A DNA stretch of 64,000 bases from an uncultured Clostridia bacterium (lineage in GTDB: Bacteria > Bacillota > Clostridia > Christensenellales > UBA3700). Numbering within the stretch: the stretch's first letter is position 1; each line of letters opens with the position of its first letter. Position numbers and translations under genes: made by a program. This document shows, piece by piece, positions 22,655-31,501 of this stretch. The notes under the pieces are model-generated. The model worked only from the letters and a program-made list of their open reading frames with translations, had not been told where the DNA came from and ran no database searches. The DNA lies in the NCBI GenBank assembly GCA_945872615.1, contig CAMBZZ010000003.1:62001-126000 (forward strand), written 5' to 3'.

Positions 22655-22683
22655 ATATTACTCTCACATGGTATTATTGTCAA
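22655..22683 (-). promoter_or_regulatory. Near-leaderless promoter of the AEC transporter
   Basis: Minus-strand TTGACA (22678-22683), 17-bp spacer, TAATAT (22655-22660); ATG lies 11 bp past the -10 box. Confidence 0.75.
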
Positions 22684-22740
22684 CAAATACATCTTATTAT
22701 TCTTGCATATTTTTTGCATTGTTTTAGTAGTGGTTTTTCA

Positions 22741-22774
22741 AAAAAAAGACACGCCGTTTTGGTAGCGTGTCTTT
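22741..22774 (-). terminator. Terminator of the SNF transporter gene
   Basis: 10-bp stem AAAGACACGC / GCGTGTCTTT with a 10-nt loop and minus-strand T run, 24 bp after the stop. Confidence 0.85.
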
Positions 22775-22797
22775 ATCTTTTTGATTATATTTTGGTA

Positions 22798-24504
22798 TTA
22801 TTGAGCGTCGCTATCGTTTGGCGTTTCTTCAATTACAACGTCATTCGCTCCTTTTTCGACTTCTTCAGCCGAATTGAGCACGATAGCCTCTGCCTCGCTT
22901 TCCTCAACGCCCTCGTTGACGAGCTCTTCTATCTCCTCATCGTGCATATCGTCCCAACCCTTGTAGTCGTTTTCGAGTGCGGCAAACTTTTTGCTATGAT
23001 TGGTGACGAGTTGCAAAACTATACCTATAACGAATACGGCAATAAATACGAGCCAACCCGCAATCACTTGCGCCCAAATAGGATAGCCGCCGTATCCTCC
23101 GCCTTCTCCGCCGTAACTCTTGATAGTATCGATAAAATTCCATATAAACAAGCCGCCGAGAAGCATTGGCGCAACGATTTTGATTATCCAATCGTAACCG
23201 CTCTTGATTTTGATACTCGTTGCGGTACGATTGAGTTCGTCTCTGACCTTGCTTGTCTTAAAGAACCAACCAACCACGATACATTCGATTATACCTACGA
23301 GAATCAAGCTAAACGAGTTAGCCCATTTGTCTACTATATCGAGCCATTCCAATCCGCCCTTGGTGATATATATTACCGACACCAAAGCTGCGCATAGACA
23401 AGTGGTCAAACGCGTCTTGCGAGGGTCGAGTTTGAACTTGTCGCTGATAGAAGTTGCAACGCCTTCTACTATAGAGAACGCGCTGTCGATAGCCAGCGTC
23501 AACAAAGTCATATAGAACAAGAATGCTATAAAGCTGTTGAAAGCAGCACTATTCGACAACATAACCATAGCCTGAGGATATACTACGAAAGCAGTACCTA
23601 TACCGCCCGACGGATTGGCAAGGTAGCTCTCGAGCATTCCAGTACCGCTGAGGGTAGTAAACAAAACGATACCCGCAAGCACGCTGATTGCCATGTCGCT
23701 GATAGCTATTATCAAGGTATCCTTGACAATATCGCTCTTTTTGTTGACGAAAGAGCCGTACGCAATCATGATTGCCATCATTATCGACAAACTATAAAAT
23801 ACTTGTCCGAAAGCGTCAATCCAGAGACCGCTGTCTCCGAGTTTGCTAAAGTCGGGGACAAAGAACTGCTTAAGTCCCGCTCCCGAAGCGTTGCCGAAAT
23901 CTTTGATCATACCGTTGATAGCCAAAACTATCAACAAAACTACCGGAATGATTACGGTAAAAGGTACTACTTTGCCCGCGCTATGAGCACCCTTACGAAT
24001 ACATAAATATATTGCTATCCAAGCGATAATCAGCGCTACGAAAAGTCCGCCGGGAATATCAAAGGCACCCGCGCCGCTGGCGATTGGTTGATATTGCAGC
24101 GCTTCTCCGAAGAAGATACCGCCAGCCTCTTCCGAGGTAAGTCCGCCAAGCTTAAACGACTTGACTATCATCACCAAAATCCACGCCAATACTACTGCGT
24201 AATACGTTACGATAACGAATGCGTTGGCAACAGCCGCCCAACCTACGAATTCTGTCTTTTTGTTAAGACCTCTAAACGCTCCCGGAGCGCCGTGTTGCAT
24301 CTTACGACCGATAGAAATCTCCATCATAAGCAGAGGCCAGCCGAGTATAAACATTGCCAAGACATATACCAACAAAAAAGTTCCGCCGCCGTGCATCGCA
24401 GCCAAACCCGGGAATCTCCATGCGTTACCAAGACCTACCGCCGAGCCGATAGCCGCAAAAATAAACGTGGTGCGACTCGCCCAAGAATCTCTCTTTTTAG
24501 CCAT
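22798..24504 (-). CDS. Sodium-dependent SNF-family (LeuT-type) transporter
   Basis: Neurotransmitter:sodium symporter family protein, 568 aa, about twelve membrane helices. The helix 1 signature FIFAAIGSAVGLGNAWRFP at about residues 14-32 contains the sodium and substrate site, and helix 6 carries FGQVFYSLSIMMAIMIAYGS. Substrate is probably an amino acid. The C-terminal cytoplasmic tail of about 60 residues is strongly acidic (ENDYKGWDDMHDEEIEE). ATG 24504 is chosen because GGAGG precedes it; the open frame runs 45 codons further up through the promoter. Single-gene unit. Confidence 0.93.
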   Translation of the reverse strand: MAKKRDSWASRTTFIFAAIGSAVGLGNAWRFPGLAAMHGGGTFLLVYVLAMFILGWPLLMMEISIGRKMQHGAPGAFRGLNKKTEFVGWAAVANAFVIVTYYAVVLAWILVMIVKSFKLGGLTSEEAGGIFFGEALQYQPIASGAGAFDIPGGLFVALIIAWIAIYLCIRKGAHSAGKVVPFTVIIPVVLLIVLAINGMIKDFGNASGAGLKQFFVPDFSKLGDSGLWIDAFGQVFYSLSIMMAIMIAYGSFVNKKSDIVKDTLIIAISDMAISVLAGIVLFTTLSGTGMLESYLANPSGGIGTAFVVYPQAMVMLSNSAAFNSFIAFLFYMTLLTLAIDSAFSIVEGVATSISDKFKLDPRKTRLTTCLCAALVSVIYITKGGLEWLDIVDKWANSFSLILVGIIECIVVGWFFKTSKVRDELNRTATSIKIKSGYDWIIKIVAPMLLGGLFIWNFIDTIKSYGGEGGGYGGYPIWAQVIAGWLVFIAVFVIGIVLQLVTNHSKKFAALENDYKGWDDMHDEEIEELVNEGVEESEAEAIVLNSAEEVEKGANDVVIEETPNDSDAQ

Positions 24505-24534
24505 AATTCCTCCAAATATAAGAATAATATATTG

Positions 24535-24563
24535 ATTATAGCATACCGAGCAAAATTTTTCAA
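24535..24563 (-). promoter_or_regulatory. Promoter of the SNF transporter
   Basis: Minus-strand TTGAAA (24558-24563), 17-bp spacer, TATAAT (24535-24540). The rest of the roughly 250-bp gap up to 24750 holds only AT-rich sequence and a terminator. Confidence 0.75.
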
Positions 24564-24703
24564 ATATTTTACATATTATATTTATCTCTTTAATACAATA
24601 AATAGCTATCGCAACAATTTGCAATACATTACGGCGCAAGTCGTTTGCATAGCGTATTTTCCGACGCTACGACTTAGCTTGGTACTAAAATATACGCAAA
24701 CAA

Positions 24704-24731
24704 AAAAACACCGACGGATAATCCGTCGGTG
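24704..24731 (-). terminator. Terminator of the lipoprotein gene
   Basis: 10-bp stem CACCGACGGA / TCCGTCGGTG, 3-nt loop, minus-strand T run. Confidence 0.9.
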
Positions 24732-24750
24732 AAAAACTATCGTGTTGATA

Positions 24751-26181
24751 TTATTCTGCCGGATGAGCCTTGATATAAGACTCTTTGTCAGCCTCGCTCA
24801 TAAACTGAGGAATAAGTCCGTCTTTGGTTTTATCGCTCTCAACGTATCCGCTGACAATCTTGCCTTCGGCTTTGGTCACGACGCCCTCGGCAACGCCGTA
24901 AGCGGTGTAATCGAGCCTATAGAGATAATTGTAGTTGTTGCCGTCGATATAATAAATATAGTTGCCTAGTTTGACAGGAGACAGCCAAGAAGTCGACACG
25001 CTTTGGTCGCTTATTTGCTCTTCGCTAGGTACCGCTGCCATATAATTCATTCTCATAAGAGAATTGGATATGACGTAATAAACGTAGTCGCCATCGAAGA
25101 ATAGTATGGTAGGAGTAGAAGAAAGAGTAATCTCTTTGTCTATATCGTTGACATTGGCTTGCTCTGTAATTGGCTTGTACACCTTGACTGTAGAAGATGA
25201 AATATCGAGTATTCCTTGCTCAAAACCAAGCGGTACGAAACTGCTGACGGAAGACACTGCGAATTTCTTCTCCAACGTTTTGTCGATAGCGGTGAGGCTG
25301 TCCAACTTGTAACCGTAAGTTCCTACCGCAGCGGCTGTATCGTTGTCGGTCCTAGAATAATACAACACCTTCTCAACTTTATCGTACTTGATAAGGGAAA
25401 TGGTCTTTTGCTCTTTGAGAGTAGGAGTATCGCCGGAAGCGTAGGTGGTATCGCCGATGATTTGTATAGGTGCGGAGTTGCCGTCTAACGCCCAAACTAC
25501 GTTGTTGTTGAGCGTCTTATTTTCGCTGGCGGTGGTATAGAAAACCATATTGCTTTGAGCGGTAAAAAGCGAGCCCGTTACGTCGGAGGCAATCACGCTT
25601 TCTTTACCAACCTTCTTGTCATTATACTCAACCTTCTTGAGGTCGGTGCCCGATACGTAGATGAGCGCCGTCTCGGTAAAGGTAAACTTGACCGACGAGC
25701 CCTCTATTACGGCTATCGACTGAGTTTTGCTACCGTCGAGTTTGGTACGCATATATTCGAGGTTGCTCGTCAAAACGTTGCCGTATTTGTCAGTTTGGGT
25801 ACTTGGAGAGCAATAATAGAGCCACTCGCCAAAGATATAAAGTCCTGCCCCCGTGTTGCCGGTATAGTAGGTCTTAGGCACAACGACCGCGGTATCGCTC
25901 AAAGTACCGTCTGCGTTGATTTTGCTCTTCATAATGCTGCCTTTGACGCTTGCTTTGCCGAAGTGATTGTCCTCGGGCTTGGTTATATTGGCGGTGTCGT
26001 CCATTCCGTTGACGTAATAGAGATAATCGCCTTGTTTGACGACCATAGAGCCGTTATTTTCTACTTCTCCCGTCGTAATAGGGCCTACGGGACCCCACTT
26101 AAAATTTTGACAGCCAACCAATGCAAGCGCTATCGTTGCAACCATCAAAACTATCAAAATCGACTTGGTAAACTTTGTCAT
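24751..26181 (-). CDS. Lipoprotein with beta-propeller-like repeats (DUF5050-like)
   Basis: A 476-aa exported lipoprotein. The signal peptide ends in the lipobox LALVGC with Cys24. The mature part contains recurring short units of the form G-D-Y-L-Y-Y-V-N, G-E-W-L-Y-Y-C, G-D-Y-V-Y-Y-V and G-N-Y-I-Y-Y-I followed by lysine- and leucine-containing strands, as in DUF5050-type propellers. Function is unknown; such proteins may bind cell-wall or extracellular ligands. A clear promoter and GGGAGA ribosome site precede it, and a terminator follows 20 bp after the stop, so it is monocistronic. Confidence 0.8.
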   Translation of the reverse strand: MTKFTKSILIVLMVATIALALVGCQNFKWGPVGPITTGEVENNGSMVVKQGDYLYYVNGMDDTANITKPEDNHFGKASVKGSIMKSKINADGTLSDTAVVVPKTYYTGNTGAGLYIFGEWLYYCSPSTQTDKYGNVLTSNLEYMRTKLDGSKTQSIAVIEGSSVKFTFTETALIYVSGTDLKKVEYNDKKVGKESVIASDVTGSLFTAQSNMVFYTTASENKTLNNNVVWALDGNSAPIQIIGDTTYASGDTPTLKEQKTISLIKYDKVEKVLYYSRTDNDTAAAVGTYGYKLDSLTAIDKTLEKKFAVSSVSSFVPLGFEQGILDISSSTVKVYKPITEQANVNDIDKEITLSSTPTILFFDGDYVYYVISNSLMRMNYMAAVPSEEQISDQSVSTSWLSPVKLGNYIYYIDGNNYNYLYRLDYTAYGVAEGVVTKAEGKIVSGYVESDKTKDGLIPQFMSEADKESYIKAHPAE

Positions 26182-26219
26182 TCTATTCTCCCATATAAGA
26201 ATTGCTATATAATATAATA

Positions 26220-26248
26220 ATTATAGTATAATAGTTGATATAAATCAA
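26220..26248 (-). promoter_or_regulatory. Promoter of the lipoprotein gene
   Basis: Minus-strand TTGATT (26243-26248), 17-bp spacer, TATAAT (26220-26225). Confidence 0.75.
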
Positions 26249-26365
26249 TAAATTTTTCGCAAAATTTCACCTTGTAAGTTATTTTAACCTTTTTTGCTCA
26301 CTAATTACATACCTGCATCAAGTCGCCAAACCCGATACTACTCTTAGTTCGGCTATGCGCCTCGT

Positions 26366-27040
26366 CTACGACTTGTACGCCCAGTTGATCGGTTGCAGAC
26401 CGTGCGCCGCCAAAAAGTCGTTGGCTTTAGAAAAGTGCTTGCATTCCAAAAAGCCGTGATAAAAGGACAACGGGCTCGGATGAACGGCTTTGAGCACGAG
26501 ATGCTTTTTGTCGTCGATAAGCCTTGCCTTAGACTTGGCGTAGCCTCCCCAGAGCATAAATACTATAGGGGTATCGTGAGCGTTGAGCAATTCGATAATT
26601 CTATCGGTAAACCTATCCCAGCCGTATTGGGCATGCGACAACGGTTGTCCCTTGCGCACGCTGAGGTAGCTGTTGAGGAGCAACACCCCTTGTTCAGCCC
26701 ATCCCGTTAAGTCACCGTTGGAGTCGGGCTTAACACCTAAATCGTACTGCAAAGCCTTAAAAATGTTGACGAGCGAAGGAGGAAGTTTAGTGCCCTTTTC
26801 TACACTAAAGCACAAACCGTTGGCTTGTCCGTAGTCGTGATACGGATCTTGTCCGAGAATAACGACTTTTACCTTGTCGTAAGGACATAAGTCCAAAGCT
26901 CGAAATATTTTTTCTTTGGGCGGAAAACAAGTCGTCGACGCATATTCGTGCATTACCGACGTCCATAGTTTAGGGAAATACTCCTTATCTCCCTCGCTCT
27001 TGAGCAGTTGTCTCCATCCTTCGTCCGCAATTTTTACCAT
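26366..27040 (-). CDS. ung: Uracil-DNA glycosylase, family 1
   Basis: Removes uracil from DNA to start base-excision repair. The 224-aa protein carries the catalytic water-activating motif GQDPYHDYGQANG near residue 64, LLNSYLSVRKGQPLSH, and the DNA-intercalation loop HPSPLSFYHGF near residue 188. The length is standard. The -10 box lies only 6 bp before the ATG, so the message is predicted to be leaderless. The promoter is back-to-back with that of the PHP gene. Nothing suggests truncation. Confidence 0.97.
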   Translation of the reverse strand: MVKIADEGWRQLLKSEGDKEYFPKLWTSVMHEYASTTCFPPKEKIFRALDLCPYDKVKVVILGQDPYHDYGQANGLCFSVEKGTKLPPSLVNIFKALQYDLGVKPDSNGDLTGWAEQGVLLLNSYLSVRKGQPLSHAQYGWDRFTDRIIELLNAHDTPIVFMLWGGYAKSKARLIDDKKHLVLKAVHPSPLSFYHGFLECKHFSKANDFLAAHGLQPINWAYKS

Positions 27041-27046
27041 AGCAAC

Positions 27047-27075
27047 ATTATATTGCGCCCGCGCGTTTTTGTCAA
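27047..27075 (-). promoter_or_regulatory. ung promoter (leaderless)
   Basis: Minus-strand TTGACA (27070-27075), 17-bp spacer, TATAAT (27047-27052), then 6 bp to the ATG at 27040. Confidence 0.85.
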
Positions 27076-27078
27076 CGG

Positions 27079-27107
27079 TTGACTTTGCAATGGCTTTGTC
27101 TTACAAT
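27079..27107 (+). promoter_or_regulatory. PHP gene promoter (leaderless)
   Basis: TTGACT (27079-27084), 17-bp spacer, TACAAT (27102-27107), then 6 bp to the ATG at 27114. Its -35 box lies 3 bp from the ung -35 box; together they form the perfect palindrome GTCAACGGTTGAC (27071-27083). Confidence 0.85.
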
Positions 27108-27113
27108 GGAATT

Positions 27114-27908
27114 ATGATAGATACACATACACATTGTAACCACTCTCAAGACAGTAATACTCCACCGCGAGACATGATAGAGGGGGCAATAGCCAAAGGC
27201 TTGCAATACGTTGCTCTTACCGACCATTACGACCTCGACATGCTGAGTTTTCCACAAGTGCCGCAGATAGATTTGCCTCGGCACTTTGAAGAATTGGCTA
27301 TCCTCAAAGAGCAATACCGAGACAAAATTCAAGTCGGTATAGGCATAGAATGCGGCTGGGCAAAGGACGTCCAAGACGATTATGCACGCAATCTTGCACC
27401 TTACGAGATAGATATGACTATCAATTCCGTACATTTGATAGACGGCAAGGACTGCTACGCCGAGGGCTATTACGACGAATTGTCTCTCCAAAAGTGCTAC
27501 GACGACTATTTGGATAGCGTCATCGCTTCACTCGATGCCCCCTATCACTATGACAGTATCGGACATCTGGGATACATAATGCGCAAAGCGCCTTACCCCG
27601 ACCCGATTATGCAATACGGTATATTCGGCGACAAACTCGACCTTATCCTTCGCACGATCATCGACAAGGGAGTATCTCTCGAAGTCAATACTCACACCAA
27701 AAGTTTGCCTATCAGATGTTTACCGACTATAGAGATTTTGACAAGGTATCGCGAGTTGGGAGGAGAATTGCTTACTTTCGGCTCCGACGCCCATCAGCCG
27801 ACCCGACTTGCGGACAAGTATAACGAAACCGTGCAACGCCTGCAATCTTTGGGCTATAGATATATCTTCAAATATTTATCACACGAGCCTATCGCTCACA
27901 AAATTTAG
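27114..27908 (+). CDS. PHP-domain histidinol-phosphatase family protein
   Basis: A 264-aa metal-dependent phosphoesterase of the PHP superfamily, closest in form to HisK/HisJ histidinol phosphatases. Metal ligands are visible in MIDTHTHCNHS at the start, ALTDHYDL near residue 40, GIECGW near 80, SVHLIDG near 105 and FGSDAHQP near 220. No his gene is in the window, so the substrate may be another phosphate ester. The start is fixed by the leaderless promoter; the open frame continues upstream into the ung region without a plausible start. Confidence 0.85.
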   Translation: MIDTHTHCNHSQDSNTPPRDMIEGAIAKGLQYVALTDHYDLDMLSFPQVPQIDLPRHFEELAILKEQYRDKIQVGIGIECGWAKDVQDDYARNLAPYEIDMTINSVHLIDGKDCYAEGYYDELSLQKCYDDYLDSVIASLDAPYHYDSIGHLGYIMRKAPYPDPIMQYGIFGDKLDLILRTIIDKGVSLEVNTHTKSLPIRCLPTIEILTRYRELGGELLTFGSDAHQPTRLADKYNETVQRLQSLGYRYIFKYLSHEPIAHKI

Positions 27909-27953
27909 TAATCCTAACCAATCGCATTTCGAGCAAAAGTTTTTTCCGTCGTA

Positions 27954-27982
27954 CAAAAAAGCGGACGAATAAATCGTCCGCT
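27954..27982 (-). terminator. Terminator of the GH16 gene
   Basis: 9-bp stem AGCGGACGA / TCGTCCGCT with a 5-nt loop and minus-strand T run. Confidence 0.9.
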
Positions 27983-27995
27983 CGTTATTAATCTT

Positions 27996-28916
27996 TTATT
28001 GGTTTAGTTGATAAACTCTGACGTAATCTATCACAAAATCGTATTTTTTACTTTTATCGTTTTTTGCAAGGTCGCCGCACCAGCCTTTCGTCCCTCCCTC
28101 TTCTTCGGGATTTACTACCTCGCTGGATAGAATAATATATTCTTCCACTTGCGAAACAATATTTTGATAGACTGTTTCACCTTGTCTATTCTTATATTTT
28201 TCGTCGGTCACCGTCCACGTGCAAATACCGTCTACGTAAAACTTGTAGTAGTTTTCCGTCCATTCCAACCCGTAAGTATGGAAGTCCCCGTATAGATTAG
28301 GCACGTTGACGCCCGTCTTAGGCGCAGACTTCAAATGCTCGCCGTAGCCGTCGTAATGCACGGCATGGCTCACCGTTTGGCGCATAAATATATCGTAATA
28401 AAAAGGCGACTCGAATATATCGATTTCCGTACCGTCAATACCCGTATTCAAATATTCGGTATTGGCGTTGGCGAAATTGTCCGTCGGCATCATCCAAAAA
28501 GCCGACCACGAACCGTATATAGCGGGTACTTTGCATCTTATCTCGAAGTAACCGTATTTCTGAGCAAAACCGCCGTTGGTCTCTCCGCCGTAATCGTAGT
28601 ACGCAGTCGACAAAACGCCGCTATACCAACCCGCGCCGAAGTCGCCGTCTTCTCGCCATTCGGTCGTCATAACCAAATTGCCGTCTTCGACTTTGAATGC
28701 GTCGTCAACCCAATAGCCGCCGTTTCTCGGCGCACCGTTTTTGCCGTCTACGTAACGACCGTCAAAGTGCCACTTCGTATAGTCCAACTCTTCGCCGTCA
28801 AATTCGTCTTCCCACACAAGCGAAAATTTATCCGTGTCGATTTTTTGGCAACTCGAAAGCGACAATACGCCAACCGTCAATACGAAAAGTATGACGAGTG
28901 TCGCAAGTTTCTTCAT
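27996..28916 (-). CDS. Glycoside hydrolase family 16 lipoprotein (beta-glucanase-like)
   Basis: An exported 306-aa lipoprotein with the lipobox LSLSSC (Cys23) and a GH16 jelly-roll domain. The opening LVWEDEFDGEELDYTKWHFD, the catalytic E-x-D-x-x-E in GTEIDIFESP near residue 165, and the WTENYYKFYVDG strand identify the family. It probably cleaves beta-1,3- or mixed-linked glucans at the cell surface, including dietary laminarin or cereal glucans. It follows the large membrane protein gene by 37 bp with no terminator or promoter between, so they are likely co-transcribed. It shows no binding modules. Confidence 0.92.
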   Translation of the reverse strand: MKKLATLVILFVLTVGVLSLSSCQKIDTDKFSLVWEDEFDGEELDYTKWHFDGRYVDGKNGAPRNGGYWVDDAFKVEDGNLVMTTEWREDGDFGAGWYSGVLSTAYYDYGGETNGGFAQKYGYFEIRCKVPAIYGSWSAFWMMPTDNFANANTEYLNTGIDGTEIDIFESPFYYDIFMRQTVSHAVHYDGYGEHLKSAPKTGVNVPNLYGDFHTYGLEWTENYYKFYVDGICTWTVTDEKYKNRQGETVYQNIVSQVEEYIILSSEVVNPEEEGGTKGWCGDLAKNDKSKKYDFVIDYVRVYQLNQ

Positions 28917-28953
28917 ACGCTAAGCCCTACAATCTTTCGATGCTAGACGAGAT

Positions 28954-31392
28954 TTATTGCGGGTCAACTATCAAGAACGCTTCGCCACCCGCAAGGCAAA
29001 TCATCTTGACTGCGTCAGGGTTGTATTCGTTGGCAAATACTCTATACTTCTTGTTGAGTCTTTGCCCCTCTACCACCGACAGATAGTTGCAATCGGCAGG
29101 GCACATCTTTTTGCTAATTACGCTCTCGATGTCTACGACGGATCCCTCTTCGAAGTTGGCTAAGATGTCGTCTACGGAAATTGTGGCAACCACAGGCTTG
29201 ACGATTGCTTCGTCGCCCTCAACTACTTCGATAAGTTGAGAAGCTAAGCTATCCGGCAACTGCATAGCTTGACCGAGGTCGAGGTCGCCCACTACGAGGT
29301 AATCAAGACCTTTGCACTCTACGGTAGTATATCCGTCGAGACTAAACTCGTCGGCAAAATTCTCAGGCTCATAACCCTTCTTCTTTTTGATGACCATTCC
29401 TTCGCAAATCATCTCGATGAGTGCCTTAGCCTTTTTGACTGCTACTTTCGAACGAATCTTAAGCATAGTAGGCACGTCGACGGCACCCTTCTTGTCGGAG
29501 CAATCTTTGTGGTGATAGTAGCTCTCGTCCAAAGACGACGGATCGATTGCGAGATAGAGCACCAAAGTCTTACCGTTGATGGTAAATCTTGCTATTTGGT
29601 TGCGACCCTTGTTGAAGTTTTCTCTAAATCTCGACATACGGTTTTTGATACCGTAAGACAACAATTCGTTTTTGATTTCGCTATAGAAACTCTTGATATT
29701 GTCGTCGGCAAGTCTAAGTTTCATCTCAAAGCTGAGCTTAGGCTTAACTCTTGCGCTATCTTCGACTTCTTCCTGCCAGTTGGAGGAGGCAATGGTATGA
29801 CGAGGCTCTACGGCGATAGGCTCTTCAATTTCTTCTACTTCCTCTTCCTCAATCGGTTGCTCGACTATAGGAGCGACAGTCGTTGCGACAGCGCCCGCTA
29901 GGAGCATATCCAAAATTCTTTGAACGTTTTTCTCGATATTGTCGACTCTGATGTTGATGTCGGAGAGGGTATTGGCGTTTTCTTCCAGTTTTTCCACTCT
30001 TGGCTCGAGATTACCTCCGCCCAACGCTCTCAGTGAACTTTCAAGCGCGTCTATTCTGCTATACAGTTGTTCGATTTCTTCTCTCTTCACTTCTTCTTCC
30101 TCGTCTTCGATATTTTCTTGTTGCTCCTCGGTCGGAGCTTCCTCTGCCGCAACCTCTTGCGGCTGCTCTTCTTCGTTAGGTTGTTCTTCTTGTATTTGTT
30201 CTTCTATGATAGGCTCTTCTTGTGTCTCCTGCTCTTCCTGCTCGGTAGATTCTTCTTCGGCAGGGTGCTCTTCTTCAGGTTGACTATCTTGTTGCTCGGG
30301 CTCATCCTCTATCGGCTCGACGATACTTTCGTCAACTTTCTCGGCAAGCAACTCAATGTAATCGTCGTGTCGCTTGTCAACAGGCATAGCGGTATTGCAA
30401 CTGAGCAAAATAGCGCATAGACAAAATACGCCGAACGCTATAGCGCCCGCCAATACTTCCAGCTTGCCCGCCTCGAAATTAAAAGTGCCTCCTTCGAAAG
30501 CGTGCAACAAACCTATGGCAACCATAACCAAGCTAGTTGCACCTACAACGAAGTTGGCAAGGTCGATGGTGGTAGTTCTCTTTTTGATAAGTCTTGAGAT
30601 AAAACCTGCTACAAAAAACAGCGCGCCCGCTCCTCCGCAAACGGCGAAAGTGATGACGTTGGCTTGATTTTCAAACATAGCCGCCGCTTTGCCCGTAAAC
30701 ATGATAGCAAGCACGAAAGCGACCATTATGGCGGATATAGATATTCCTATTGCGGGATTAAACTTTTTGAAATAAGCTTTGAGATATTGCTTAGGTTTTA
30801 TCTTTTGAAGGCTCATCGCCTTTATCTCGCTCTTGGTCATATTCGGCGTATAGACAGCCGTGCGGATAATAAGCAGCACGACCATCAAAGCCAAAAATAT
30901 GGCTATGGCAATAAGTGCGGGAATAACGATGTTGTCTGTCTTGATGTCGTCGTAGATTGCCAAAGCCAACATTCCCACCGCGGTAAAAATACCTACGAAA
31001 ATCGCCTCGTCTATGTAACCTATCTTCTTAGCGGAAAACAGCGAAATCAGCGCTGATATGACAAAAACCAATATACCGAGCACAGCCACGCCGAGCACGA
31101 TAACGTATTGCATATTGGCTTGGAACACTTCCGCAATAGGCACTCCCGACACAAGCGAATTGAACAAACCCGTATAAATCTCTATCAGGTCTGTTTCTTG
31201 CACGGTAAAGAAAGTAGCCAATACAAAACCAATTATGGCAAACGCACCCGTAACGCCGTATTGGTTGACGGTTGCGCTGAAGTAGTCTATCTTGGATTCT
31301 TTCTTTTTTGGTTTGTGAGCGGAATCGTCGTCCAAAGATTTAGCCGTTTCGTCTTTTTCCGTAACGGTCAAATCGATTTTTTCCTCCTCCAT
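28954..31392 (-). CDS. Large membrane protein with acidic linker, coiled coil and uL15-like C-terminal domain
   Basis: An 812-aa protein of unknown function. Residues 1-35 are charged; about 40-365 contain some eight membrane helices; about 375-450 form a Glu/Gln/Pro-rich linker; a coiled coil follows (EEIEQLYSRIDALESSLRAL). Residues 550-665 are a conserved clostridial domain (KLSFEMKLRLADDNIKSFYS, then RNQIARFTINGKTLVLYLA). The last 70 residues (GSVVDIESVISKK, VVEGQRLNKKYRVFANEYN, AVKMICLAGGEAFLI) resemble the C-terminal fold of ribosomal protein uL15. It heads a unit with the GH16 gene. Confidence 0.8.
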   Translation of the reverse strand: MEEEKIDLTVTEKDETAKSLDDDSAHKPKKKESKIDYFSATVNQYGVTGAFAIIGFVLATFFTVQETDLIEIYTGLFNSLVSGVPIAEVFQANMQYVIVLGVAVLGILVFVISALISLFSAKKIGYIDEAIFVGIFTAVGMLALAIYDDIKTDNIVIPALIAIAIFLALMVVLLIIRTAVYTPNMTKSEIKAMSLQKIKPKQYLKAYFKKFNPAIGISISAIMVAFVLAIMFTGKAAAMFENQANVITFAVCGGAGALFFVAGFISRLIKKRTTTIDLANFVVGATSLVMVAIGLLHAFEGGTFNFEAGKLEVLAGAIAFGVFCLCAILLSCNTAMPVDKRHDDYIELLAEKVDESIVEPIEDEPEQQDSQPEEEHPAEEESTEQEEQETQEEPIIEEQIQEEQPNEEEQPQEVAAEEAPTEEQQENIEDEEEEVKREEIEQLYSRIDALESSLRALGGGNLEPRVEKLEENANTLSDINIRVDNIEKNVQRILDMLLAGAVATTVAPIVEQPIEEEEVEEIEEPIAVEPRHTIASSNWQEEVEDSARVKPKLSFEMKLRLADDNIKSFYSEIKNELLSYGIKNRMSRFRENFNKGRNQIARFTINGKTLVLYLAIDPSSLDESYYHHKDCSDKKGAVDVPTMLKIRSKVAVKKAKALIEMICEGMVIKKKKGYEPENFADEFSLDGYTTVECKGLDYLVVGDLDLGQAMQLPDSLASQLIEVVEGDEAIVKPVVATISVDDILANFEEGSVVDIESVISKKMCPADCNYLSVVEGQRLNKKYRVFANEYNPDAVKMICLAGGEAFLIVDPQ

Positions 31393-31436
31393 AAATAACC
31401 CCCAATGATTGATAAAAAACTATTATAGTAAAAAAA

Positions 31437-31465
31437 ATTATAATACAAAACGTCGCGTTTGTAAA
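31437..31465 (-). promoter_or_regulatory. Promoter of the uL15-like membrane protein gene
   Basis: Minus-strand TTTACA (31460-31465), 17-bp spacer, TATAAT (31437-31442). Confidence 0.7.
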
Positions 31466-31501
31466 TAGTTTTTTCAAAAAAGTCAAACCATATCTCAAAT
31501 T

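Noticed and set aside
24505-24639. 45-residue N-terminal extension of the SNF transporter
   Set aside because: It runs across the promoter and ribosome site of the ATG at 24504, and the family starts right before the first helix.
24088-24732. Plus-strand open frame of 214 codons opposite the SNF transporter
   Set aside because: It is antisense to a clear gene, rich in Arg, Ser and Thr without domain features, and lacks a ribosome site.
26916-27113. N-terminal extension of the PHP protein into the ung gene
   Set aside because: The metal-binding motif begins at the ATG 27114, which is placed exactly after a promoter; the extension is antisense to ung.
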